DNA of 43,313 nt from Clostridia bacterium. Lineage in GTDB: Bacteria; Bacillota; Peptococcia; Peptococcales; BICA1-8. How positions within the stretch are numbered: the stretch's first letter is position 1; every line of letters starts with the position of its first letter. A program made the position numbers and the translations under genes. A model generated the notes under the pieces. That model was not told the DNA's origin and ran no database searches. It saw only the letters and a program-made list of their open reading frames with translations. The stretch is from positions 1-43,313 of the forward strand of contig JAAXZE010000204.1 in NCBI GenBank assembly GCA_012720075.1, written 5' to 3'. Below, piece by piece: positions 26,249 to 34,857 of this stretch.

Positions 26249-27363
26249 CGGCTTTAATATTAGCCGCCGGCTATTCATCACGAATGGGGGAGTTTAAACC
26301 TTTGCTTCCTTTAAACGGTGAACCGGTAATTGCCCGGACCGTTTCCTGTTTTCGTGCCGCAGGCATTACCGATGTTAGAGTTGTGGCAGGCTACCGGGCC
26401 AATGATTTATTGCCCCTATTGAATAGGTTGGGAGTAAAAACAATAATTAATGAAAAATTTGATTGCGGCATGTTTTCTTCAGTCCTGACCGGTCTACAGA
26501 CTTTTGACAGTGAGCTGGAAGGTTTCTTTTTAATGCCCGGGGACATACCCCGGGTTAAAAGTCAGACCATAGAGACACTTATTGCAAAATATAAACAGTC
26601 CGACTACCGTGTTTTTTATCCCACATATCAAGGCAGGCGGGGTCATCCCCCTTTAATTACCAGGCCTTGCTTTAGCCGGATTTCGGCCCAGGATTATTCC
26701 GGAAACCTGCGCTTGGTGCTGCAGGAATTTGAAAATGAGTCTTGTGATGTTGAATGTACTGATGAAGGGGTTTTAATGGATATGGATACCCCGGAAGACT
26801 ATCAAAAAATTATCGGGGCGGCATTAAAAAATAAGATACCGACAGTTTCCGATTGTCAGCGGTTGTTCTCCCGGTATCAAGTGCCCGAAGGGATAATGAG
26901 GCACGGCCGGGCTGTAGCCGATGGAGCCCAAAAAATAGCCCGGCATTTGAATGAACGGAGAGGCTTTATGCTGGATATTGAGCTCATAACTGCCGCCGGG
27001 CTGCTCCATGATATTGCCAAGGGCCAGCCCAACCATGCTCAAAAGGGGGCAGCCATTCTTGTGGAAGAAGGTTTTCCGGCTGTGGCCCAGGTAGTAGAGG
27101 CCCATATGGACTTAAGTATCGATTATGGGAAGGACCATCCAATAGATGAAAAAGCGATTATTTACTTAGTAGATAAAATTATTCACCAAGAAGATATTGG
27201 AAGTATTGAAGGACGATTTTCTAAGGCTTTTGAAAAATATGCTGACAATGAAGAAATTCTGCAAAATATTAAAAAGAGACAAGAACAGGCCCTTTTTCTT
27301 AAAGAGAGAATTGAAGATTTATTAGATATTGAAAATTTATATTCGTTTTTAGCAAAAAAATAG
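26230..27363 (+). CDS. MocA-like NTP transferase fused to an HD domain (DVU_1551-like)
   Basis: The N-terminal half (about 1-195) is a MobA/MocA-type nucleotidyltransferase: LAALILAAGYSSRMGEFKPL is the nucleotide-binding loop, and MPGDIPRV and MDMDTPEDY carry metal-binding acids. MocA enzymes add CMP to molybdopterin. The D. gigas-type aldehyde oxidoreductase uses molybdopterin cytosine dinucleotide, which fits. The C-terminal half (about 205-377) is an HD domain with HGRAVADGAQKIARHL and AAGLLHDIAKGQPNHAQ, predicted to be a metal-dependent phosphohydrolase. Joining a nucleotide-adding and a putative phosphate-removing domain is notable; the HD substrate is unknown. The start lies within the xdhC gene, 19 bp before its end. 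Confidence 0.9.
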   Translation: MSKEKLAALILAAGYSSRMGEFKPLLPLNGEPVIARTVSCFRAAGITDVRVVAGYRANDLLPLLNRLGVKTIINEKFDCGMFSSVLTGLQTFDSELEGFFLMPGDIPRVKSQTIETLIAKYKQSDYRVFYPTYQGRRGHPPLITRPCFSRISAQDYSGNLRLVLQEFENESCDVECTDEGVLMDMDTPEDYQKIIGAALKNKIPTVSDCQRLFSRYQVPEGIMRHGRAVADGAQKIARHLNERRGFMLDIELITAAGLLHDIAKGQPNHAQKGAAILVEEGFPAVAQVVEAHMDLSIDYGKDHPIDEKAIIYLVDKIIHQEDIGSIEGRFSKAFEKYADNEEILQNIKKRQEQALFLKERIEDLLDIENLYSFLAKK

Positions 27364-27409
27364 TTTTGTCTCTGAAAACAGGCCAAGTTTTTTATAAAGG
27401 AGTAAAGCT

Positions 27410-28798
27410 ATGGCAAAAGAGATCATTTTGGGAAATACCGAAAGTGTTTGCCCCCAATGCTTAAAAAGGATTCCTGCTCAAAAGGTTATTGTTGGTGCAG
27501 ACGTATATTTAACAAAAGAATGTCCGGAGCACGGCAAATTTCGGGTTCTGATTTGGAAGGGCAGTGAGCCGCCTTATGCTGATTGGGCCAATACAAAGGT
27601 GCCTGCAGCACCAAAAGTGTGTTTAACCAAAGTTGAGCAGGGTTGCCCCTTTGATTGTGGTCTTTGTCCGGAGCATCGGCGGGATACTTGCTGCTTGCTG
27701 CTGGAGGTGACTAAGGGTTGTAACCTCCATTGTCCCATTTGTTTTGCCGATGCCGATAAGGCTTGTGACAGCGACCCCGATTTGCAGGAAATTGAAAGCT
27801 GGTATAAAAGCCTATCAGAAAACGGTCTTCCTTATAATATTCAGATTTCCGGAGGGGAACCAACCGTAAGGGATGACTTGCCCCAAATAATTAAGCTTGG
27901 CCGGAAATATGGTTTTTCTTACATCCAGTTAAATACCAACGGTTTGCGGATGGGACGTGAACCCCGTTTTGTAAAACAGCTTAAGGAGGCCGGTCTAAGC
28001 TCCGTATTTTTGCAGTTTGACGGAACTAATGATGAAATTTATAAACAAATACGGGGGAAGGCTTTATTGGATGTAAAAACTGCGGCCGTGGAAAACTGCG
28101 CTAAAGAGGGGATTGGGGTAGTTCTTGTGCCCACCCTGGTTCCCGGTGTTAATATGGATAATATCGGAGAGATTATCAACTTTGCTGTTTCCTGTATGCC
28201 TGCTGTAAGAGGAGTCCATTTTCAGCCCATAAGCTATTTCGGCCGTTATCCCATGAGTCCTCCAGAGACCCGAATAACCATCCCGGAAATATTACGAGCT
28301 ATCGAAAATCAGACTAACGGTAAAATTAAGGCCGCCAATTTTCTGCCCCCTGGAGCGGAAAATGCCTACTGCTCTTTTCACGGCAATTTTATTTTAACTG
28401 AAGAAGGAGAACTTAAACCCTGGAACTCTTTGCAATCCGGTAAATCATGTTGTCAGCCTATAGATGCCAGAGAAGGGGTAAATAAATCCAGGGATTTTGT
28501 GGCAAGACAATGGGCGGGTCCCGGAAATCCGACTTTGGAAAACGGCTGTGGCTGCTCCTGCCCAAATCAAATAGATGAGTTGTCTGAAATAAATGTGGAT
28601 AGTCTGGATCGGTTTTTGACCCGGGTTCGGGATTTTACCCTGGCTATTTCGGGAATGGCCTTCCAGGATGCTTGGTCCCTGGATCTGGACCGCCTGCGGG
28701 ACTGCATTGTTCATGTCTTTAGTGCTGATAAAAGAATTATTCCTTTTTGCGCTTATAATCTAACGGCGCAAAACGGCAACAGCCTTTATCGTAAATAG
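27410..28798 (+). CDS. trsS: Radical SAM protein, TrsS-like
   Basis: The 462-residue protein opens with a cysteine-rich region (C14, C17, C38) and then shows two CX3CX2C motifs: C79-C83-C86 (GCPFDCGLC) and C104-C108-C111 (GCNLHCPIC). The second, in LLLEVTKGCNLHCPICFADA, is the canonical radical SAM cluster site, followed by QISGGEPTVRDD. A C-terminal GCGCSCP may bind another cluster. This double-motif layout recalls the MJ0619-like methylases and the family I recall as radical SAM (seleno)protein TrsS, found in molybdenum aldehyde oxidoreductase clusters with a methyltransferase. All these positions are cysteine codons here, so this is a selenium-free form if the assignment is right. The substrate is unknown. 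Confidence 0.82.
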   Translation: MAKEIILGNTESVCPQCLKRIPAQKVIVGADVYLTKECPEHGKFRVLIWKGSEPPYADWANTKVPAAPKVCLTKVEQGCPFDCGLCPEHRRDTCCLLLEVTKGCNLHCPICFADADKACDSDPDLQEIESWYKSLSENGLPYNIQISGGEPTVRDDLPQIIKLGRKYGFSYIQLNTNGLRMGREPRFVKQLKEAGLSSVFLQFDGTNDEIYKQIRGKALLDVKTAAVENCAKEGIGVVLVPTLVPGVNMDNIGEIINFAVSCMPAVRGVHFQPISYFGRYPMSPPETRITIPEILRAIENQTNGKIKAANFLPPGAENAYCSFHGNFILTEEGELKPWNSLQSGKSCCQPIDAREGVNKSRDFVARQWAGPGNPTLENGCGCSCPNQIDELSEINVDSLDRFLTRVRDFTLAISGMAFQDAWSLDLDRLRDCIVHVFSADKRIIPFCAYNLTAQNGNSLYRK

Positions 28799-28808
28799 AG
28801 GTGGAGTA

Positions 28809-30146
28809 ATGGAAATTAAGGAAATGGCCCCTATATCCCTTGATAACTGGATCAAGGAAAAGATAGGTTTTAACACCGAAAGGATTTCCCTGCAGGATAT
28901 AAAAGAATATCAATTAAAGAAGATAAGGCAAACCATTGATTATGTTTGCCAAAACAGCACCTTTTATCGTAAGCGTTTAGAGGGTTATTCGGGTCAGAGT
29001 CTAAACCGGTTGGACGATTTGGCAAAACTCCCCTTTACCTATCCTCAAGATTTAAGGAGTAACGCTCTGCAAATGCTCTGTGTGTCCCAAAGTGATATTG
29101 AGCGGGTAGTCACCCTTGATAGTTCCGGTACAACCGGGGAGCCAAAAAGATTATATTTTACCGCCGATGATCAGGGGTTAACCGTTGATTTTTTTATGCA
29201 GGGCATGTCTCTCTTGACTTCTCCGGGGGAACGGGTTTTAATCCTTTTACCCTGTGAACGGCCCGGGGGCATTGGAGATTTATTATTTAAGGCTTTGGTG
29301 CGGCTGGGTGCCGAACCTATAAAGCACGGTCCGGTGACCGGTTTGTCTGATGCTCTGCAGAAACTATCCGAAACCCGGGCTTCCGTTTTGGTGGGCATAC
29401 CGATTCAAGTATTAGCTTTGGCCAAATATTGGCAATTAAAAGAGAGCACAATTCCTTTGAACCTTAAACGAATGGTGCTAAGCACTGATTATGTTTCCCA
29501 GGCGGTTATTCAGGAAATCAAGAGAATTTGGGGCAGTGAGGTTTTCCGATATTATGGAATGACCGAGATGGGACTGGGGGGAGGCATCGAATGCCGGCAT
29601 CATCAAGGCTATCATTTGTATATGGGGGATTTTGTCTTTGAGATTGTCGATCCCCTTACAGGAGATGTTTTACCTCCTGGGCAATATGGTGAAGTTGTTT
29701 TTACTACCCTGACCAGGAGAGGAATGCCTCTGGTGCGATACCGCACCGGAGATATCTCGCGGTTTCTGCCCGGAAACTGCCCGTGTGGTTCGGTATTGCC
29801 CAGGCTGGATAATATCAAGGCCAGAAAAACGGGAATGGTTAAACTGACTGAGGATAGTTTTATCACAATAGCCCAATTGGATGAAATTTTGCTGGCTGTA
29901 CCCGGAGTTATTGATTTTACCGCAGTTGTTTCCAATCTTCCCGGAAAGCCGACTTTGGAAATAGAATTAATAATGTTGGACCGGAACATTGATCAATGGC
30001 AAGTTATAAATGAACTTTGCCAAACTGAGCCAATTGGAAGGGCATACTTAAAAGGAGCGCTGAAACTAAATCTAAAAGCAACCTATTATTCCGAAAAGAC
30101 CGTACTTCAAACCGGAAAAAGAACCATCAAAGTATTAACATCTTAG
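28809..30146 (+). CDS. PaaK-like AMP-forming ligase (DVU_1553-like)
   Basis: The 445-residue adenylate-forming enzyme resembles phenylacetate-CoA ligase. It has the P-loop DSSGTTGEPKRLYFTADD (about 100-117), the motif RYYGMTEMGLGGGIEC (about 245-260), and YRTGDISRF with a following CPCGS in the hinge region. The C-terminal lysine-bearing segment is present. Phenylacetate-CoA ligases activate carboxylates, so the enzyme could activate the acid formed by the aldehyde oxidoreductase. A homologue sits in the Desulfovibrio cluster (DVU_1553), so a conserved maturation role is equally possible. It starts 10 bp after the radical SAM gene and is translated in the same operon. Confidence 0.87.
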   Translation: MEIKEMAPISLDNWIKEKIGFNTERISLQDIKEYQLKKIRQTIDYVCQNSTFYRKRLEGYSGQSLNRLDDLAKLPFTYPQDLRSNALQMLCVSQSDIERVVTLDSSGTTGEPKRLYFTADDQGLTVDFFMQGMSLLTSPGERVLILLPCERPGGIGDLLFKALVRLGAEPIKHGPVTGLSDALQKLSETRASVLVGIPIQVLALAKYWQLKESTIPLNLKRMVLSTDYVSQAVIQEIKRIWGSEVFRYYGMTEMGLGGGIECRHHQGYHLYMGDFVFEIVDPLTGDVLPPGQYGEVVFTTLTRRGMPLVRYRTGDISRFLPGNCPCGSVLPRLDNIKARKTGMVKLTEDSFITIAQLDEILLAVPGVIDFTAVVSNLPGKPTLEIELIMLDRNIDQWQVINELCQTEPIGRAYLKGALKLNLKATYYSEKTVLQTGKRTIKVLTS

Positions 30147-30166
30147 ACTAAGACAAGGGTGATTAC

Positions 30167-30805
30167 ATGGACCAAAAAACCATTTATCTGGTCAGGCATG
30201 GAAAAATTAAAACAGATACCCAAAGGTGTTATATCGGCCAAATTGATTTACCCTTAACCGGGGAAGGTTTTCAGCAGGCAAAAGCTTTAAGCAATAAATT
30301 GGGCCGGCTTAAAATTGAGGCCGTGTATTCCAGTGACTTGTCCCGTTCCAGGGATACCGCCAAAGAAATAGCTCTGAAGCATGGGTTGATTCCTCAGGAA
30401 AGAGCCGATTTGCGGGAAATTAGTTTGGGCAAATGGGAAGGGGTGACTTTTGCCGAAGTATCAACCCGTTATCCGGAAGAATTTAAACGGCGCGGGGAAG
30501 ATATCGGGTATTTCAGACCGCCGGGGGGAGAAAGTTTTGCCGATTGCAGCCAAAGAATAGTGGCTGCTTTTCAGGACATCCTGAAAACACCCTTTCAAAA
30601 TATTGTGATAGTCGGTCATGCCGGAATAAACCGGGTATTGATTTGTCATGTGCTGGGACTGCCTTTGGACAATCTTTTCAGGATATCCCAAGATTATGGC
30701 TGCTTAAATGTAATAATTGCCGGAAAATTTGGTTATCGGTTAAAGCTGCTTAATGCGCCGGTCTTTTCAAAAGAGACTGTAAATGAAAATCAAGAGGAAG
30801 GATGA
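30167..30805 (+). CDS. Histidine phosphatase family protein (CobC/GpmB-like)
   Basis: The 212-residue protein has the phosphohistidine motif LVRHGK at the N-terminus, the second catalytic residues in SSDLSRSRDTAKEIA, and the late histidine in IVGHAGINRVL. It is of the size of alpha-ribazole phosphatase (CobC) and small phosphoglycerate mutase-like phosphatases. No cobalamin genes are nearby, so a different phosphomonoester is likely, perhaps an intermediate of the cofactor or ligase reactions in this operon. It lies 20 bp after the ligase. Confidence 0.85.
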   Translation: MDQKTIYLVRHGKIKTDTQRCYIGQIDLPLTGEGFQQAKALSNKLGRLKIEAVYSSDLSRSRDTAKEIALKHGLIPQERADLREISLGKWEGVTFAEVSTRYPEEFKRRGEDIGYFRPPGGESFADCSQRIVAAFQDILKTPFQNIVIVGHAGINRVLICHVLGLPLDNLFRISQDYGCLNVIIAGKFGYRLKLLNAPVFSKETVNENQEEG

Positions 30806-30810
30806 AAAAT

Positions 30811-30972
30811 ATGAAAGAATTAATTTGTCCGTTATGTACCAGTGAAAATAACCAGGTTCTTTACAAATGTGTAAGATGTTTTACTGTATATTGCAGGAAG
30901 TGCGAAGATACCGGTAATGGCAGTATTTGTCCAAAGTGCGGGATGTCTCACCGGATGATTCTTACACCGTAA
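30811..30972 (+). CDS. Small zinc-ribbon-like protein with four CxxC pairs
   Basis: This 53-residue frame is easily missed. It carries CxxC pairs at 6-9 (CPLC), 20-23 (CVRC), 28-31 (CRKC) and 40-43 (CPKC), enough to bind two metal ions. AGGAAGG lies about ten bases before the ATG at 30811; an in-frame ATG at 30802 overlaps the upstream stop and sits against that site. The tight position, 5 bp after the phosphatase and 18 bp before the next gene, supports it as a true operon member. A redox, scaffold or metal-carrying role is possible; I do not recognise the family. Confidence 0.78.
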   Translation: MKELICPLCTSENNQVLYKCVRCFTVYCRKCEDTGNGSICPKCGMSHRMILTP

Positions 30973-30990
30973 AAGGGAGGGTTAAGGAAA

Positions 30991-31434
30991 ATGAGTGAAT
31001 ATATGAAATTATTAAAAAAAGAAATTGATGCTCTGACTGCAAAGATGTCGGAGAAACTGGTTCAACAAGAAGTAGAATTTGATGAGTTGGTAAATCTTTG
31101 GCTGGAATTACAACATTATTATCTGGATACGGCCGCTGACAGTTTTAAGAAACTGGTAGAGGAGCATTATCCGGCAGAGTTGGAACAGGTTGAGATTTTG
31201 GACCGCATTGAAGCCAATTCCGTTGTAATAGAAGTTATTGATAAAAACACCAGGCAATTATTTAGGCGTATTCTTCCCTTAGATTATCTGGAAACTGATA
31301 ACGGAATAGTTCTCTACGGAGAGACGGTAGATGGGCAGCCTACCCAAATAGCATTTTTATCCGATCTGGCCCTTTCCAAAATTAATGATGTGCAAGGAAA
31401 GGGGTTGGATAAACCTCGCTGTAAAGATCATTAG
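30991..31434 (+). CDS. Conserved-looking hypothetical protein
   Basis: The 147-residue product is acidic and soluble. A helical N-terminal half (residues 1-65, coiled-coil-like, rich in Leu, Glu and Lys) leads to a mostly beta C-terminal half (RIEANSVVIEVIDKNTRQLF and following). AGGGAGG precedes the ATG. There is no signal peptide or metal motif; the only cysteine is near the C-terminus. I do not recognise a family. Its place as last gene of the molybdenum cluster, with good ribosome site and short spacing, suggests it belongs to that system. Confidence 0.75.
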   Translation: MSEYMKLLKKEIDALTAKMSEKLVQQEVEFDELVNLWLELQHYYLDTAADSFKKLVEEHYPAELEQVEILDRIEANSVVIEVIDKNTRQLFRRILPLDYLETDNGIVLYGETVDGQPTQIAFLSDLALSKINDVQGKGLDKPRCKDH

Positions 31435-31759
31435 AAAAAAATTGGTTTTCTTAAATTGCCTCCCCAATATTTTGGTTTAAAAATCCCAAATATGACCCAC
31501 CGGTTGGAAAGTAAGGAATAATTAATCATAGGGCCGATAAAAAGGTGAAGGGATAAATAATTGAAAAATAATTTTTAAAAAAGGTTTAGAAATAGGAAAT
31601 CCGGTGTAATAATGGAAATGGGTGAATATTTTGCCAAGTATGGGGTTATAAGGCTTATTTTTTTGCCAATAAACTTGGCGAAATTTGTAGGAATTTTCTT
31701 ATTTTTTATGACGGGAGGACTACAAATACACATAACCAGTTTAAGCAAAAAAGGAAGTG
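31435..31759. other. Intergenic gap before the cytochrome gene
   Basis: The 325-bp gap is AT-rich. It contains two small palindromes, CCAATATTTTGG near 31468 and GCCAA-TAAAC-TTGGC near 31665, which could bind a regulator. No convincing promoter, terminator or known riboswitch was recognised. A 69-codon frame inside it has no ribosome site and runs into the cytochrome gene in another frame, so I do not call it. Confidence 0.4.
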
Positions 31760-32797
31760 GTGAGTCTGAAAAGAATTGTTTTTTTATTAACAGTTATTAT
31801 TATCTTTTCCGGTTGTGCTAATAATTTTGTAAAAGATTTAGAGTTCAGGGAAAAAACAGGATTAGGAAAAAGTAATGGGAGTCAAGACGGGATAACCATT
31901 TCCTATACCGATCAAATTACTGCGCAATGGATTGCTTCACCCCATGCCAAACCATTGGCAGCTACCGTTGGGAGAGACGAATGTATTAGGTGTCATGATG
32001 GCATGGCTTTTGCCCTCAAAATTGGACAAGCTCAAGACTTGGCTGCCAGTACGGGGCAGGATTGTTTGACTTGTCATTCTGGTTATGGAAGCCAATTAAA
32101 AGTCAGAGAGGTAATTGATATACCTGTAAAAAAGGATTTTATCGCAGGTATGGGAGCATTGTGCAGCAGTTGCCATAATAGTAATGGTGTGCCTGATATT
32201 AATGATCCCAGAAGGCCTTATCCCCATTATGGTCCTCAGGCTGATGTTTTGACCGGCTTTGGTGGCATCAGGGAAGCGGAGGACGTTCAGTATAATAATA
32301 CCTATGGGCATATCAGCTTGAGTGAAAGTTGTATTGACTGCCATATGCCTAAAAATAAAGAAGGTTTTATCACCCATACTTTTACAATGGAGCCGGAAAA
32401 TGCTGAGTTAGTCTGTGCCTCCTGCCATAATGGTGCCAAGGATTTTAATATTAAAGCCAAAATGGATTATGACGGAGACGGACTGATTGAGGGTTTGCAG
32501 GACGAGGTCTTGGAACTAATGGATATTTTAGAGGAAGCCATTAGAGCGGAATTAGGGGGCGGTTCCTTCGTGGCCTCCAGAGGTGTATTTCAGTTTTATG
32601 ATAACGAAGGAAAACTGCTGGAACAGGTTCCAAATAAGGTTTATCTTGCTGCCTATAATTATTATCTTATTAAGAATGACGGCAGTAAGGGCATTCATAA
32701 TCCATTGTTTGTCGTCCAACTCTTACAACAGTCTTATAAATCTTTGACCGGAAGGGATGTACCCGGTGCCGGTCTAGTACGGGATATTGGAGAGTGA
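31760..32797 (+). CDS. Pentaheme c-type cytochrome lipoprotein
   Basis: The N-terminus is a lipoprotein signal ([22 protein letters not shown]; lipobox FSGC), so the protein should be anchored on the outer face of the membrane. Five CxxCH heme motifs follow: CIRCH, CLTCH, CSSCH, CIDCH and CASCH. None is CxxCK, which argues against a NrfA nitrite reductase. Starts are GTG at 31757 or 31760; the second fits the AGGA site better. The next gene, a heme-containing chemoreceptor, begins 4 bp after the stop. A role in extracellular electron transfer, or as an electron donor or sensor partner to the receptor, is inferred. The catalytic function is unknown. Confidence 0.88.
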   Translation: MSLKRIVFLLTVIIIFSGCANNFVKDLEFREKTGLGKSNGSQDGITISYTDQITAQWIASPHAKPLAATVGRDECIRCHDGMAFALKIGQAQDLAASTGQDCLTCHSGYGSQLKVREVIDIPVKKDFIAGMGALCSSCHNSNGVPDINDPRRPYPHYGPQADVLTGFGGIREAEDVQYNNTYGHISLSESCIDCHMPKNKEGFITHTFTMEPENAELVCASCHNGAKDFNIKAKMDYDGDGLIEGLQDEVLELMDILEEAIRAELGGGSFVASRGVFQFYDNEGKLLEQVPNKVYLAAYNYYLIKNDGSKGIHNPLFVVQLLQQSYKSLTGRDVPGAGLVRDIGE

Positions 32798-32801
32798 GCT
32801 G

Positions 32802-34550
32802 ATGAACAATCTAAGAAGAATTTTTGATGGAAATTTAATAATTAAATTATTGGTTCCCTTTATAATAGTTCTGTTTGTGTCTACCTTTTGCGGAGTGTAT
32901 TTAATTATTGATTTTTTAAATAGTAAACCTATAGATCAAGAAATCAGCAGGCTGAGAAGTATATCTCTCCAGTTGCAATCCATCTGGGATAACATGGAGG
33001 ACAGTCAACTGCATATCTTAAGACAATCCAACATAAATGCCTATAATGCCGGAAATATAGTCATGTATGATGCCCTGGCTACCGTTGAAAGATTTTCTGA
33101 AAAAATGCAAGCGGAGAATACCACTGTCAGGATTAGCGCCCCGGAACCCTTAAATACTGAAAATATCACTGATGAGTGGGAAAACAGCGTTGTGCAAGCC
33201 TTTAGAGAAAATAGGGAACTCCTTGACGGCAGCGAGATTATTAATGACGGAGAGCATACTTATTTAAGATATGCCATGCCTATTGAGCTGAAAAGTTCTT
33301 GTTTGTCTTGTCATAGCGGCAGTGCCGGTGATATTTACGGTGTGTTTAGTTTAACCACTTCCTTGGATTCCATAATCAGTCAGACTAAGATGATTACATA
33401 TTCAGTATTTGGAGGGGGAATTTTAATAATTCTTCTACTGGCATTCTTCATGTGGTTTATTTCCCGAAGGGTAATTAATAAACCTTTAGCGGATATAAAT
33501 AAGCAATTAGTGGAAATGAACTCCGGGGAGGGGGACCTAACCTATAGGTTAGTTGTCAAATCGGAAGACTTAATAGGCAGGATAGGTTTGGAATTTAATA
33601 GATTTTTAGAGTATCTGCAAAAAATGATCCTTAAAATCAACAGTTCTTCCCATGAGTTGGAAAAGGTGGCCGGCAATATTTCTTCCAGTATTGTGGAGAC
33701 CAGAAAAATATTAGCGAAAAATGCGGAACAAGTTGAAGCCCTCGCCAAGATTTCCTCTACTGTTGCTGATAATCTGCAGGAAGTACAGCGAGGTTCTGAA
33801 GAGGTGGCCAACAGTGCTTCGCAAATCTCTGTTTTGACCCAGGAATGTTTTAATGAAGCTGACAGTGTTCGGGAAGAGGCCGAAGAATCCGGACAGGGCA
33901 TGGAAGCCGTAGTTTCATCGGTTGAGGAAGTCAATCATAAGGTAAATCAATTAGAAGCGGTTTTTGAAATGCTTAATCAATCCTTTAACAAAATTTCCGG
34001 TTTTGTAACGGAAATTAATCAAATAGCATCCCAAACAAATCTTTTAGCCTTAAATGCCGCCATTGAAGCTTCTCGCGCCGGCGAACCCGGGCGGGGTTTT
34101 GCGGTTGTTGCAGAAGAAGTAAGAGAATTAGCAGAGCTTTCAGAAAAATCTGCCAGAGAAATTTCAATCATTATTGGCGAGCTTGGAGAAAAAACCAGGA
34201 TGGCCAATGATTATTTGAAAGTGTCCAGTAAAGCTGTAGAGAGCAGCCGCGAAAAGGTGGAAAATGTACAAAGGATGCTAAAATCCATTATCAATAGGAT
34301 TGCCCAAATAACAACAAGAATACAAGGAATAAGTGCTGCTTCCCAAGAACAGACTGCTTTGAGTGAGGAGATTACTGCAGCCATTACCGAAGTAACTAAG
34401 TTCAGTAATGAAACTGCGGCTTCCTCAGAACAGTTTAACTATTCCATACAGCAGCAATTACAATCAATTCAGGGCATTGAAGGAGAAGTTCTGGAACTAG
34501 AAAAAGTAGCCAAAACCGTTTTGGGGATGATAAACAAATTTAAAGTTTAA
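32802..34550 (+). CDS. Chemoreceptor with c-type heme sensor domain (Tll0287/DUF3365-like)
   Basis: The ATG at 32802 has GGAG ten bases upstream; an in-frame TTG 15 bases earlier is less likely. A membrane helix (about 13-38) leads to an extracellular Tll0287-like domain (about 40-195), with [19 protein letters not shown] and a CLSCH heme site at 167-171 in [21 protein letters not shown] second membrane helix (about 199-221), HAMP and methyl-accepting signalling domains follow, with tip [21 protein letters not shown] covalently bound heme would let the receptor sense redox state or a gas such as NO, CO or O2. The coupled cytochrome gene suggests it monitors electron flow through that protein. 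Confidence 0.9.
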   Translation: MNNLRRIFDGNLIIKLLVPFIIVLFVSTFCGVYLIIDFLNSKPIDQEISRLRSISLQLQSIWDNMEDSQLHILRQSNINAYNAGNIVMYDALATVERFSEKMQAENTTVRISAPEPLNTENITDEWENSVVQAFRENRELLDGSEIINDGEHTYLRYAMPIELKSSCLSCHSGSAGDIYGVFSLTTSLDSIISQTKMITYSVFGGGILIILLLAFFMWFISRRVINKPLADINKQLVEMNSGEGDLTYRLVVKSEDLIGRIGLEFNRFLEYLQKMILKINSSSHELEKVAGNISSSIVETRKILAKNAEQVEALAKISSTVADNLQEVQRGSEEVANSASQISVLTQECFNEADSVREEAEESGQGMEAVVSSVEEVNHKVNQLEAVFEMLNQSFNKISGFVTEINQIASQTNLLALNAAIEASRAGEPGRGFAVVAEEVRELAELSEKSAREISIIIGELGEKTRMANDYLKVSSKAVESSREKVENVQRMLKSIINRIAQITTRIQGISAASQEQTALSEEITAAITEVTKFSNETAASSEQFNYSIQQQLQSIQGIEGEVLELEKVAKTVLGMINKFKV

Positions 34551-34573
34551 TTTTATCTTGCTAGAAAAAACTA

Positions 34574-34602
34574 TTGCTATTTATTAAATATTATAATATT
34601 AT
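34574..34602 (+). promoter_or_regulatory. Candidate promoter of the riboswitch transcript
   Basis: TTGCTA (34574-34579) and TATTAT (34597-34602) are 17 bp apart in a very AT-rich stretch, just before the riboswitch. Each element departs from consensus, so the call is tentative. Confidence 0.4.
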
Positions 34603-34623
34603 ATACTTGCAAACTTAATTTAA

Positions 34624-34743
34624 TGTCTCCGAGGTTGTAACTCTAAGGATAATAATCTATGAGCTGCAATCATGGGTTTCTCCGGAAACGGAGAAGCCTC
34701 CCATAATGGAAAGGAGAAGTATAGCATATCGTCCTCCTCACCC
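34624..34743 (+). promoter_or_regulatory. Molybdenum-cofactor (Moco/Tuco) riboswitch aptamer
   Basis: The stretch GAAGCCTCCCATAATGGAAA, followed by GGAG, closely matches the conserved 3' core I recall from the Moco RNA motif of E. coli moaA (GCCUCCC...UGGAAAGG). It is preceded by a GNRA-capped hairpin (TTCTCCG-GAAA-CGGAGAA) as in that family. Mutually exclusive pairings are visible. Aptamer-closing TCTCC (34626-34630) pairs with GGAGA (34713-34717). The overlapping AAAGGAGA (34710-34717) can instead pair with TCTCCTTT (34744-34751), which is the 5' arm of the terminator. Ligand binding should therefore free the terminator and switch the downstream aldehyde dehydrogenase off. Confidence 0.78.
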
Positions 34744-34767
34744 TCTCCTTTTAGGAGAATTTTTTTT
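34744..34767 (+). terminator. Riboswitch-controlled terminator
   Basis: TCTCCT (34744-34749) pairs with AGGAGA (34753-34758) and is followed by A and eight T residues. Its 5' arm is complementary to the 3' strand of the Moco aptamer, so it should form only when the aptamer is folded. Confidence 0.85.
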
Positions 34768-34857
34768 GCACCGATTTTTTTAATTAGGAGGGAAGAGATA
34801 GAAAGAAAATTGATTTTTTGAGGGATAATAAAATATCATTTAGTGGGGTGTGGTAAA

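Noticed and set aside
27410-28798. Selenocysteine-containing version of the radical SAM protein
   Set aside because: No in-frame TGA occurs; all key positions are cysteine codons.
31612-31821. 69-codon hydrophobic plus-strand frame
   Set aside because: It lacks a ribosome site and overlaps the lipoprotein signal of the cytochrome in another frame.
31760-32797. NrfA-type nitrite reductase
   Set aside because: Five CxxCH motifs are present but the characteristic CxxCK (or equivalent) active-site heme motif is not.
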